Source: Candidatus Gastranaerophilales bacterium
GTDB lineage: Bacteria > Cyanobacteriota > Vampirovibrionia > Gastranaerophilales > Gastranaerophilaceae
Assembly: GCA_944323585.1 (NCBI GenBank)
Contig: CALUTA010000078.1
Span: forward strand, 1 to 6,894
Length of the DNA stretch: 6,894 nucleotides
Direction of reading: 5' to 3'
The notes under the pieces are model-generated. The model ran no database searches. It saw nothing but the letters and a program-made list of their open reading frames with translations, and had not been told where the DNA came from. Below, piece after piece: positions 1-5,782 of this stretch. Positions within the stretch are counted from its first letter, which is position 1; every line of letters begins with the position of its first letter. Position numbers and translations under genes: made by a program.

Positions 1-243
1 CGAACCTCCGTTTGTGAGATTTTTGACTGTCAAATTCCCCTGTGTAACATTAAATATACCGCTCGAAACTATCGGCTTGGTAAAAGTCATATTTCCGCTT
101 ACTGTTGCACTGCTGTTATAATGCATAGCTGTTGCATTATTTTCATCAATTTTATCGGCCAGTGCTACAAAATTAGCGTTTACTTCCTGAGCTTTTGCTT
201 TTGTACCAGGAGCAAATGAATAAGGTATCATTGAATTTGTCAT
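1..243 (-). CDS. Phage tail/receptor-binding-like protein, N-terminal fragment
   Basis: This is an open reading frame of 81 codons that runs off the left edge, so only the N-terminus is visible. It starts MTNSMIPYSFAPGTKAKA and continues with QEVNANFVALADKID. The pattern 'F-x-PGT-x-A-x-A-x-EVNANF-x-AL' is one I know from the N-termini of phage tail-fibre and other phage structural proteins. It is followed by a Ser/Thr/Asn/Gly-rich stretch with short beta-like repeats (residues 41-81), as expected for a fibrous protein. The first ATG is chosen because AAAGGA lies 4 bases upstream; the second Met (residue 5) has no such site. A consensus promoter lies about 60 bp upstream. It follows pheA on the same strand after a 121-bp gap. 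A prophage tail gene or a host surface protein using the same module are both possible; the identification is by motif only. Confidence 0.6.
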   Translation of the reverse strand, partial: MTNSMIPYSFAPGTKAKAQEVNANFVALADKIDENNATAMHYNSSATVSGNMTFTKPIVSSGIFNVTQGNLTVKNLTNGGS

Positions 244-312
244 ATTTTCCTTTCTGACAAATTTGATGAACCTCTACTGTAAATTAATTATTTTAATAAG
301 ACGCAACAACCA

Positions 313-342
313 AATATAACACGTAATTTTAAAAATTGTCAA
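313..342 (-). promoter_or_regulatory. Promoter of the tail-like gene
   Basis: Read on the minus strand there is a perfect -35 TTGACA (342-337) followed by TATATT (318-313) after 18 bases, or TTATAT (319-314) after 17. The predicted start near 306 gives a leader of about 60 nt before the ATG at 243. It sits between the pheA stop and the tail-like gene, so that gene need not depend on pheA transcription. Confidence 0.55.
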
Positions 343-364
343 GAGGCTGTTTTTGAGAACTTAT

Positions 365-1210
365 TTATTTTTCGTATGAACCCAAAAATCTCATAAACGT
401 TGTTTTTTCTTTAATTTGTTTTAATGTATTCAAAATTTTAGATTCTTTTACGTGTCCGTCAAAATTCACGATAAAATTGTAATCCCCGAATTTTATTTTG
501 GAAGGCCTTGAAACTATATATGAAAGATTTATATTATTCTGATAGAAAATATGTAAAATTTCCAGCAAGGCCCCCGGTTTGTTTTCGGTTGCAAAAATCA
601 GAGAAGTTCTGTCGTGCCCTGTTACTTCCGTTTCAAAATCTCCGATAAGGGCAAATCTTGTTTGATTGGATTTGTCATCATTTATATTTTCTTTCAATAT
701 ATTCAAATTATAAAGTTCAGCAGTTTTTTCACTGCCTATTGCAGCATATGTAAGATTGTAATTAGCAAGACTTCTGGCCGCCTCAGCCGTACTCGATGCT
801 TCAATCAGGTTAAGGTTCCTCGGCATTTCGTCATGAATAAAGTTCTGACACTGTGCAAGCGCCTGAGGGTGTGATATAACTCCGGTTATGCTGTAAAATT
901 CCGTATTGCGTGACAAAAGACAGTGTCTTATCGGCATTACGGTCTGAGAAAGGATTTTGACATTCGGATTTATTGTCATCATCAAATGGTCAAGGGATTC
1001 TCTCACAGAGCCTTCTATTGAATTTTCAAGCGGAATTACACCCAGAACATTTGGATTTTCGTCAACGTATTCTATAACCTGCCGGATTGTATTCACAGGC
1101 TCAGGATAAGGATGAATGTTGTATTTTCCGCAAAATATATCCGCCGCCATTTCCGAAAAAGATCCTCTCGGACCAAGATATGCAATTCTTTCGACAGATG
1201 AAAAATCCAT
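365..1210 (-). CDS. pheA: Prephenate dehydratase (PDT + ACT domains)
   Basis: Prephenate dehydratase (EC 4.2.1.51) converts prephenate to phenylpyruvate in cytoplasmic phenylalanine synthesis. The 281 residues match the usual size of the stand-alone enzyme. The catalytic domain (about 8-190) shows GPRGSFSE at 13-20, PLENSIEGSV at 60-69, SHPQAL at 113-118, SSTAEAA at 139-145 and the family's TRF motif at 184-186. A C-terminal ACT domain (about 202-276) has GALLEIL at 213-219 and SRPSK at 234-238, the counterparts of the GALV and ESRP motifs that bind phenylalanine for feedback inhibition. There is no N-terminal chorismate mutase domain, so this is not the fused P-protein of enterobacteria. ATG at 1210 is preceded by GGAG 11 bases upstream. 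It is divergent from the phosphohexomutase gene, and I see no clear terminator after its stop, so some read-through into the tail-like gene is possible. Confidence 0.97.
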   Translation of the reverse strand: MDFSSVERIAYLGPRGSFSEMAADIFCGKYNIHPYPEPVNTIRQVIEYVDENPNVLGVIPLENSIEGSVRESLDHLMMTINPNVKILSQTVMPIRHCLLSRNTEFYSITGVISHPQALAQCQNFIHDEMPRNLNLIEASSTAEAARSLANYNLTYAAIGSEKTAELYNLNILKENINDDKSNQTRFALIGDFETEVTGHDRTSLIFATENKPGALLEILHIFYQNNINLSYIVSRPSKIKFGDYNFIVNFDGHVKESKILNTLKQIKEKTTFMRFLGSYEK

Positions 1211-1212
1211 TA

Positions 1213-1241
1213 TTTACTTAACTCCGTATTTTTTTTATAAT
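1213..1241 (+). promoter_or_regulatory. Phosphohexomutase promoter
   Basis: On the plus strand, TTTACT (1213-1218) is followed after 17 bases by a perfect TATAAT (1236-1241). The predicted start near 1248 gives a leader of about 27 nt. It overlaps the pheA promoter on the other strand. Confidence 0.5.
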
Positions 1242-1268
1242 TATATCAAACACAAAATAAAAGGGCAA
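1240..1268 (-). promoter_or_regulatory. pheA promoter
   Basis: On the minus strand, TTGCCC (1268-1263) is followed after exactly 17 bases by a perfect TATAAT (1245-1240). The predicted start near 1233 leaves a leader of about 23 nt, too short for a leader-peptide attenuator. The -10 overlaps the -10 of the opposing promoter, and the -35 covers the ribosome binding site of the phosphohexomutase gene. Confidence 0.55.
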
Positions 1269-1274
1269 TTAATT

Positions 1275-2651
1275 ATGGACGGGATTAAATTCGGAACGGA
1301 CGGCTGGAGAGCTATAGTCGGAAAAGATTTTAACAAAGACAATGTTACAAAGGTCTGCAATGCTGTCGGGAAATATGTTTACAAAAACTTCGGAGCTTCA
1401 AAAAAAATTATAATCGGGTACGATCCGAGAAATATGGCGGATGAATTTTCTTATCTTGCAACAGAAATTTTGTCCCAAATGGGATTTAAAGTTTTGTACA
1501 GCGACAAAGTTGTTCCGACACCTGTACTTGCTTATAATGCCAAACATCTCAATGCATGCGCTTTGATGTTTACAGCCTCACACAACCCGCCTGAATATTT
1601 GGGAATTAAATTCATTCCGGATTACGCAGGGCCTGCAACTTCTGAAATTACGGACGAAATAGTTTCATATCTTGAAGACAAGCCTGAAAAATTCGCTGAC
1701 GGCAAAATCGAAAAATATGATTTCAGCAAAGATTATTTTAAACATCTTGAAAGTTTGATTGATTTTGAAAAAATTAAAACTCTTAAAACAAACATAATTT
1801 TTGACGGACTTTATTCAGCGAGCATAGGATATTTTGACAAACTTTTGACGCTTCACGGAATAAAGTTTGAAAGTTTGCATCTATGGCACGACAAAAATTT
1901 CGGAGGCGGAATGCCGGAACCAAAGCCTAAATATTTAAAAGAACTGATTGGAAAAGTTAAATCAGAAACAAATTCAATCGGCTTTGCAAACGACGGCGAC
2001 GCTGACAGGTTCGGTGTTATTAATGAACAGGGCGAGTATGTAACTCCGAATGAAATTATTGCGATTTTACTTATTCATCTGAAAAAACATAAAAACCTGA
2101 CCGGCTCTCTCGTTAAAACTGTCGGTGCAAGCCTTATGCTGAACAAAGCAGCGGAAAAGCTTGACGTAGATGTGATTGAAACCGCTGTCGGCTTCAAACA
2201 TGTGGGAGAAGCAATGAGAAAATTTAACCCGATAATCGGCGGGGAAGAAAGCGGAGGCTTAAGTATTCAGGGGCATATTCCGGAAAAAGACGGAATTCTT
2301 GCAAACCTGCTTGTACTTGAAGCTATGGCTTACGAAAATAAATCCTTAACCGAATTGCAAAAAGAGCTTGAAAATTTTGCCGGATGCAAATTTTTTAACG
2401 ACAGAATTGACAAAAAAGTTTCCAATTCGGATGAAGTTAAAAAAGTTCTTGAAACTTTCAAAAATCTTGAACAAATCGGGGATTACAAAATCTCGAAAAA
2501 AGATTTTAAAGACGGAGTTAAATTATATCTTTCAGACAATTCAAGCTGGGTTCTTGTGCGCCCGAGCGGAACGGAACCGCTGTTAAGAATTTATTTTGAA
2601 AGCGATTCAACCGCAAAAATCGAAGAATTTAAAAAGATTTTAGCTGAATAA
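1275..2651 (+). CDS. Phosphoglucomutase/phosphomannomutase family protein
   Basis: This is an alpha-D-phosphohexomutase that interconverts hexose 6- and 1-phosphates, feeding glucose 1-phosphate or mannose 1-phosphate into glycogen and surface polysaccharides. All four family signatures are present in its 458 residues: the phosphoserine loop TASHNP at 100-105 with Ser102 as the phosphorylated residue, the metal loop DGDADR at 240-245, the sugar-binding loop GGEESGG at 322-328, and the phosphate-binding loop RPSGTEP at 429-435. The N-terminus FGTDGWRAIVG is typical. The reading frame is open upstream to 1116, but ATG at 1275 is chosen because family homology begins there, AGGG lies 9 bases upstream, and a longer form would cover the promoter and the start of pheA on the other strand. 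Glucose versus mannose specificity cannot be read from the motifs, so no symbol is given. The neighbouring glucokinase makes its substrate glucose 6-phosphate. Confidence 0.95.
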   Translation: MDGIKFGTDGWRAIVGKDFNKDNVTKVCNAVGKYVYKNFGASKKIIIGYDPRNMADEFSYLATEILSQMGFKVLYSDKVVPTPVLAYNAKHLNACALMFTASHNPPEYLGIKFIPDYAGPATSEITDEIVSYLEDKPEKFADGKIEKYDFSKDYFKHLESLIDFEKIKTLKTNIIFDGLYSASIGYFDKLLTLHGIKFESLHLWHDKNFGGGMPEPKPKYLKELIGKVKSETNSIGFANDGDADRFGVINEQGEYVTPNEIIAILLIHLKKHKNLTGSLVKTVGASLMLNKAAEKLDVDVIETAVGFKHVGEAMRKFNPIIGGEESGGLSIQGHIPEKDGILANLLVLEAMAYENKSLTELQKELENFAGCKFFNDRIDKKVSNSDEVKKVLETFKNLEQIGDYKISKKDFKDGVKLYLSDNSSWVLVRPSGTEPLLRIYFESDSTAKIEEFKKILAE

Positions 2652-2671
2652 TTTTTTCTGATTACAAATTA

Positions 2672-2708
2672 CCAAAACGGCAGTTCTAAAATTGAACCGC
2701 CGTTTTGG
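2672..2708. terminator. Hairpin shared by convergent mutase and glucokinase genes
   Basis: A 10-bp perfect stem (CCAAAACGGC at 2672-2681 with GCCGTTTTGG at 2699-2708) is extended by GTTC/GAAC after one mismatch and closed by a 7-base loop. It lies 20 bp after the mutase stop and 32 bp after the glucokinase stop. On both strands the descending arm holds TTTT but is not followed by a clean T-run, so it may end transcription imperfectly or mainly protect both 3' ends. Confidence 0.65.
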
Positions 2709-2740
2709 CTAAATATGAGTCTGCAAGTTATAATAAAAAC

Positions 2741-3694
2741 TTAGCTTTCAATCAAAAGACTTGAACCTATAACGCCTGCCGTATTTCCAAGCTGTGCCGG
2801 AACAACTTCTACTGCTGATCCTGCAATTTTCATTGCGCGTTTTTTCAAAGTTTCGGTCAAAGGAGCGATAAGAATATCGCCGGCATCAGCAACACCGCCG
2901 CCGATAATAATTCTTTCAGGATTTAACAGGTTTACAACGCTTGCAAGACCGATTCCTATGTATTCGCCCATAATAGTGAAAATTCTCTGTGCAACAGGAT
3001 CTCCTGCTTTTGCTGCTTCGCAGACCAAATATGGTGTAATCTGTCCGCCATTTGCCATTTCACGAAATTTGGTAGACTTGCCGCCTCTGATATAATCTTC
3101 AGCCATCGCAACGATTGAAGGACCTGATGCAAAAGCTTCCAGACATCCTGTATCTCCGCATCCGCAAATCGGCCCGTCATGCATTTGAAGTTTTATATGA
3201 CCGATTTCGCCCGCTGCGTTTGATGCGCCTCTAACAAGTTTGCCGTTGATGATTAAGCCTGAACCGATACCAGTTCCGACTGTTATACAAATCATATTTT
3301 CACAGCCCTTTCCGGCACCGTATTTCAATTCGCCTAAAGCTGCACATCTTACGTCGTTATCAACACGTGTCGGAATTTTAAATTCATCTTCAATAAGTTT
3401 TGCAATCGGAACTTCCACCCATCCCGGGATATTCGGAGCGTTTCTTACAATTCCGGCTTTATAATCAACCTGTCCCGGGAATCCAAATCCGATTCCTTCG
3501 ATATCTTTTGTAGTTAACTTTGTTTCTTTGAGTAAATCGTAAATTGCCTGTTTGATGTTGTTTACAGTGTATTCATAACCCATCTCCGCACGTGTCGGGA
3601 CAGAATTTGAATAAACAATTTTACCTTTTGTATCTACAAGCGCAATCTTTACGTTCGTACCGCCAACATCAATTCCAATTCTGTTTTTAGCCAT
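2741..3694 (-). CDS. glk: ROK-family glucokinase
   Basis: Glucokinase (EC 2.7.1.2) phosphorylates intracellular glucose to glucose 6-phosphate with ATP. The 317 residues are the normal length for a ROK kinase without the DNA-binding domain found in ROK repressors. Visible motifs are the ATP phosphate loop GIDVGGTNVK at 7-16, GFGFPGQVD at 69-77, the catalytic Asp114 in VDNDV at 111-115, and the second phosphate loop GTGIGSGL at 140-147. The zinc site of the family is intact: GEIGH with His166, plus CGCGDTGC with Cys177, Cys179 and Cys184, followed by Glu186. A glycine-rich adenosine motif, IIIGGGVADAG, lies at 262-272. ATG at 3694 has GGGAG 7 bases upstream. Some ROK kinases prefer N-acetylmannosamine, fructose or allose, but the motif set fits glucokinase best. 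Its transcript leader probably contains the dispersed repeat at 3737-3780. Confidence 0.93.
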   Translation of the reverse strand: MAKNRIGIDVGGTNVKIALVDTKGKIVYSNSVPTRAEMGYEYTVNNIKQAIYDLLKETKLTTKDIEGIGFGFPGQVDYKAGIVRNAPNIPGWVEVPIAKLIEDEFKIPTRVDNDVRCAALGELKYGAGKGCENMICITVGTGIGSGLIINGKLVRGASNAAGEIGHIKLQMHDGPICGCGDTGCLEAFASGPSIVAMAEDYIRGGKSTKFREMANGGQITPYLVCEAAKAGDPVAQRIFTIMGEYIGIGLASVVNLLNPERIIIGGGVADAGDILIAPLTETLKKRAMKIAGSAVEVVPAQLGNTAGVIGSSLLIES

Positions 3695-3736
3695 TTTTAT
3701 CTCCCATTAATATTTATATGCTGAACCGGTTTAAAA

Positions 3737-3780
3737 GATTCTTCGGCTAAGGCCTCAGAATGACAATCCGGCGAAGAATC
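3737..3780 (-). repeat. Dispersed intergenic palindromic repeat, copy 1
   Basis: The element is bounded by GATTCTTCG (3737-3745) and its complement CGAAGAATC (3772-3780), and contains TCAGAATGACA in between. On the minus strand, 3780-3754 aligns with 4304-4330 on the plus strand at 24 of 27 bases, so the two copies are inverted. From memory, elements of the form 'TCATTCTGA...GAAGAATC' recur between genes in many bacterial genomes and give spurious peptides containing CHSEALAEES. Such a reading frame passes through here and is not counted as a gene. Confidence 0.7.
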
Positions 3781-3805
3781 CTCAAACAATAATTCCCTAT
3801 TTCTT

Positions 3806-3834
3806 ATTCTAAAACAAACATAAAATTTTTGAAA
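3806..3834 (-). promoter_or_regulatory. Possible glucokinase promoter
   Basis: On the minus strand TTTCAA (3834-3829), a weak -35, is followed after 17 bases by TAGAAT (3811-3806), a good -10. If used, the leader would be about 105 nt and would include repeat copy 1. This is the best candidate in the gap, but the -35 matches only half of the consensus. Confidence 0.3.
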
Positions 3835-3857
3835 CAAAATCTTATCTTGATTATGTA

Positions 3858-3885
3858 TTGACAAAATCAAAATCAGAGTTATCAT
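3858..3885 (+). promoter_or_regulatory. Promoter of the His/Cys-rich gene
   Basis: A perfect -35 TTGACA (3858-3863) is followed after 16 bases by TATCAT (3880-3885), one base from consensus. The predicted start near 3892 leaves only about 17 nt before the ATG. Regulation would therefore have to act on the promoter itself, not through an RNA leader. Confidence 0.55.
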
Positions 3886-3894
3886 GATTTATAT

Positions 3895-3902
3895 AAGGAG
3901 GT
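3895..3902 (+). promoter_or_regulatory. Strong ribosome binding site
   Basis: AAGGAGGT is a near-perfect match to the 16S rRNA 3' end, 6 bases before the ATG at 3909. It is the strongest such site in the window and argues that the small His/Cys-rich gene is real and well translated. Confidence 0.8.
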
Positions 3903-3908
3903 ATTAAA

Positions 3909-4253
3909 ATGAACGAACATTGTAATCATGATCACGAAGGATGTCACCACGGAGAAGGCTGCCATAACGGAGAAGGACATCATTGCGAAGGCCACGAAGG
4001 TGAACGCCACTGCCATGGGCACGGCGAAGGACATTGCCACGGCGGCGAAGGCAAAGGCTGCGGATGGGGCGGAAAACGTGACGGCGCCGGAAGAAAATGT
4101 GAAAATAAAAAAATCCCGTTTAACAGAAGATTAAGCGAGGCCGCAATCCAGAGAATTAAAGACTATGCCGCAGAACACAACGTAAGTGAAACAGAAGCGC
4201 TTGAAATTGCGGTCAAAAATCTGATACTCAATGCCAGAAGAAACGACTCATAA
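3909..4253 (+). CDS. His/Cys-rich protein with C-terminal ribbon-helix-helix-like segment
   Basis: I do not recognise a named family for this 114-residue protein. Residues 1-51 hold 14 histidines and 7 cysteines among Gly and Glu, in imperfect short repeats such as GCHHGE, GCHNGE and GHCHGG; this looks like a flexible metal-binding tail. Residues 54-63 read GGKRDGAGRK, the 'GG-x-R-x-GAGR' basic motif seen at the N-terminus of some small DNA-binding and phage terminase small-subunit proteins. Residues 69-110 (IPFNRRLSEAAIQRIKDYAA, then a turn and EALEIAVKNLI) have the strand-helix-helix pattern of ribbon-helix-helix proteins. Together these suggest a metal-responsive DNA-binding protein (inference); a metal store or chaperone is the alternative. 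A good promoter and a strong ribosome binding site precede it. Inverted repeats lie on both sides, and it stands alone on its strand. That it is a gene is well supported; its function is not. Confidence 0.85.
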   Translation: MNEHCNHDHEGCHHGEGCHNGEGHHCEGHEGERHCHGHGEGHCHGGEGKGCGWGGKRDGAGRKCENKKIPFNRRLSEAAIQRIKDYAAEHNVSETEALEIAVKNLILNARRNDS

Positions 4254-4303
4254 ACTAGATCGGACGATATATTTTTTCACAATTATCCCTTGATGGACTA
4301 TGA

Positions 4304-4357
4304 GATTCTTCGCCTTACTGTCATTCTGAGCGCATGCTATTCAGATTCAGAATGACA
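4304..4357 (+). repeat. Dispersed intergenic palindromic repeat, copy 2
   Basis: Bases 4304-4330 match copy 1 at 24 of 27 positions but in the opposite orientation. Here the element continues into its own perfect 11-bp inverted repeat: TGTCATTCTGA (4319-4329) and TCAGAATGACA (4347-4357) around a 17-base loop. It lies 50 bp beyond the stop of the His/Cys-rich gene, and its hairpin could act as a 3' end-stabilising structure. Confidence 0.7.
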
Positions 4358-4395
4358 ACTTATCATTTTGTGCATTAGAGATAATTGCGTTTTTA

Positions 4396-4435
4396 CTAAA
4401 AAGCAGCGACTATTCAATCGCTGCTTTTATATTTT
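4396..4435. terminator. Bidirectional terminator containing a stop codon
   Basis: An 11-bp perfect stem, AAAAGCAGCGA (4399-4409) with TCGCTGCTTTT (4418-4428), closes an 8-base loop. T-rich tails follow in both directions: TTTTATATTTTTTT on the plus strand and TTTTTAG on the minus strand. It can end both the His/Cys-rich transcript and the converging membrane-protein transcript. The loop holds the TAG stop (4412-4410) of the minus-strand gene, and one arm encodes its last residues. Confidence 0.85.
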
Positions 4436-5642
4436 TTTCATTATAAAAATTAAATGCGTCACGCATAATATCTCTTAATCTGTTCATTACACCGTTTTCA
4501 TATGTTTCGCCGTAAACATCCCGCAAATTTTTGAACATTGAATCATAGTAAAAAGTTGCATCAGAAAATTGCTGTAAAACTTCTTTTTCTTCCGGTGTAA
4601 AATTTTTTACGGTTGCAGTTTTACTTTCATATATCTTATTAACTTTTTCTTTTAGCTCATTAATTTTCTGGGCATCGCCGTTCATAGCTTCATCCAAAAT
4701 TTTTGAACTTTCATCTATATTTCCTGAGGCTTCGCAAATATCTCTGAGTTTCATGAAAGCTTCAACTCTTGTATCGTCCATCTTACCTGAATTAATTACA
4801 TCCATAACCAGACTGCGCGCAGATTCTGTATCACCAAGTGCAAGCTTAGCAGCCGAACGGTCAAGTTTTAAGTTATTTAGTTCCCCCGAATTATCCAATT
4901 CTTTGCTGAATTTTTCAATTGATTTCCCAACCAAAAAGTCAAACAATTCTACGTTTTCTTTTGTTAGTTCCAAATTATCCAAATCTATATCCAGATTTGC
5001 AAGATAATTTTCTAAACTTTCGTTAAATTTTTTAAAATCATCATTATTTCCAACTATTGTATTTATATCGTCTTTAAACTTGGCAAAACTCTGTTCATGC
5101 GGTAAATTTTGCAATTCGGCAGCCGTCAATTTATAAGGGATTTCTTCCACAACCTCGGCATCTTCAACATCTATACCGTTAAGAATATCTTTTTTAGGTT
5201 TAGCTTCATCTGTCTCAATTTTGACAGGTTCCACTTCATTATTTGCACTTGCAGACCCGGAGTCCTGAGTTTTTTCCGGTGATTTTTTGGAAGTTACGTC
5301 CTCAGTGTCAATTTTGCCTGAGCCGGCTTTTGTTGTTCCTTTTGCTGATGTTTTTTTAGGGTTTGCTTCTGTCCCAAGGTTTTCTGCAGCTTTAGATGCT
5401 TCTTTTTTTACTCCTCCGAGAAATTTCTGTATTTTAGCACCCAACTTTCCTGTGTAACCCGCATAAACCAGACCAGCCAGAACCACAATACCTGTTCCGA
5501 CTCCTATTGCTGTCTGTGCATTTTTGCTAAGTCCTTCGCTTTTATTTTCAACCGGTGTTTGCGGTGTTGTAACTGTCTGCTGTCCGTTATTTCTGAACGA
5601 AAATCTGTTTACATAATTAGGCTGAATTGCTGAAATCTTCAT
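4410..5642 (-). CDS. Membrane-anchored protein with TPR-like repeats, unknown function
   Basis: No named family is recognised in these 410 residues. A polar N-terminus (1-40) begins MKISAIQPNYVNRFSFRNNG, which resembles a start I associate with many Gastranaerophilales proteins. One hydrophobic segment (about 44-63) can span the membrane; with about 40 polar residues before it, it looks like an anchor and not a cleaved signal peptide. A low-complexity linker rich in Lys, Ser, Thr, Ala and Glu (about 80-168) follows, then an acidic helical domain. Residues about 260-321 look like two TPR-type helical hairpins: 'AAKLALGDTESARSLVMDVI' and 'LRDICEASGNIDESSKILDE'. A last helical block runs to residue 410. 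GTG at 5648 is also in frame but overlaps the AAGGAG site, so ATG at 5642, 5 bases after it, is preferred. A scaffold or protein-binding role at the membrane is an inference. The gene appears to be monocistronic, between two terminators, and no convincing promoter was found upstream. Confidence 0.85.
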   Translation of the reverse strand: MKISAIQPNYVNRFSFRNNGQQTVTTPQTPVENKSEGLSKNAQTAIGVGTGIVVLAGLVYAGYTGKLGAKIQKFLGGVKKEASKAAENLGTEANPKKTSAKGTTKAGSGKIDTEDVTSKKSPEKTQDSGSASANNEVEPVKIETDEAKPKKDILNGIDVEDAEVVEEIPYKLTAAELQNLPHEQSFAKFKDDINTIVGNNDDFKKFNESLENYLANLDIDLDNLELTKENVELFDFLVGKSIEKFSKELDNSGELNNLKLDRSAAKLALGDTESARSLVMDVINSGKMDDTRVEAFMKLRDICEASGNIDESSKILDEAMNGDAQKINELKEKVNKIYESKTATVKNFTPEEKEVLQQFSDATFYYDSMFKNLRDVYGETYENGVMNRLRDIMRDAFNFYNEKNIKAAIE

Positions 5643-5647
5643 GTACA

Positions 5648-5653
5648 CTCCTT
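5648..5653 (-). promoter_or_regulatory. Ribosome binding site deciding the start at 5642
   Basis: AAGGAG on the minus strand ends 5 bases before ATG (5642-5640). Its last base is also the first base of an in-frame GTG (5648-5646), which therefore cannot be the start served by this site. Confidence 0.75.
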
Positions 5654-5732
5654 AATTCTTGTTATTCATATATAATCATGAACATATTTTTTTTTGCTAG
5701 TGTTCCATTTTATTCTTACAAAACTTCATAAT

Positions 5733-5761
5733 AAAAAAGGCGGACAAAATCCGCCTTTTTT
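5733..5761 (-). terminator. Terminator of the GGGtGRT gene
   Basis: A perfect 12-bp stem (AAAAAAGGCGGA at 5733-5744 with TCCGCCTTTTTT at 5750-5761) surrounds a 5-base loop. On the minus strand it ends in TTTTTTATTAT, a classic intrinsic terminator, 21 bp beyond the stop at 5783. The symmetry would also allow termination in the other direction, but no plus-strand gene leads into it. Confidence 0.9.
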
Positions 5762-5782
5762 AGATATTTTATTAAGCAACAA

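Noticed and set aside
614..874. Plus-strand reading frame inside pheA
   Set aside because: It is antisense to a well-supported gene and its product resembles no known protein.
1116..1274. N-terminal extension of the phosphohexomutase to an upstream ATG
   Set aside because: The extra 53 residues have no family counterpart, overlap pheA on the other strand and cross the promoter; the family start is at 1275.
2956..3464. Two short reading frames, one per strand, inside the glucokinase gene
   Set aside because: Both lie wholly within the conserved coding region in other frames and lack ribosome binding sites.
3697..3885. Minus-strand 62-codon reading frame upstream of glucokinase
   Set aside because: Its sequence contains CHSEALAEESF, the translation of the dispersed repeat, and it has no ribosome binding site; it also covers the likely promoter region.
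3928..4134. Plus-strand reading frame rich in Ala, Lys and Thr inside the His/Cys-rich gene
   Set aside because: It is the shifted frame of the repetitive His/Gly/Glu codons; the frame with the strong ribosome binding site and promoter is the real one.
4753..5007. Plus-strand reading frame inside the membrane-protein gene
   Set aside because: Its Ser/Leu-rich product is the antisense reading of the acidic helical region.
5660..5684. Imperfect palindrome TGTTATTCAT...ATGAACA upstream of the membrane-protein gene as an operator
   Set aside because: The arms match only with a bulge in very AT-rich DNA, and no second copy or nearby regulator supports it.
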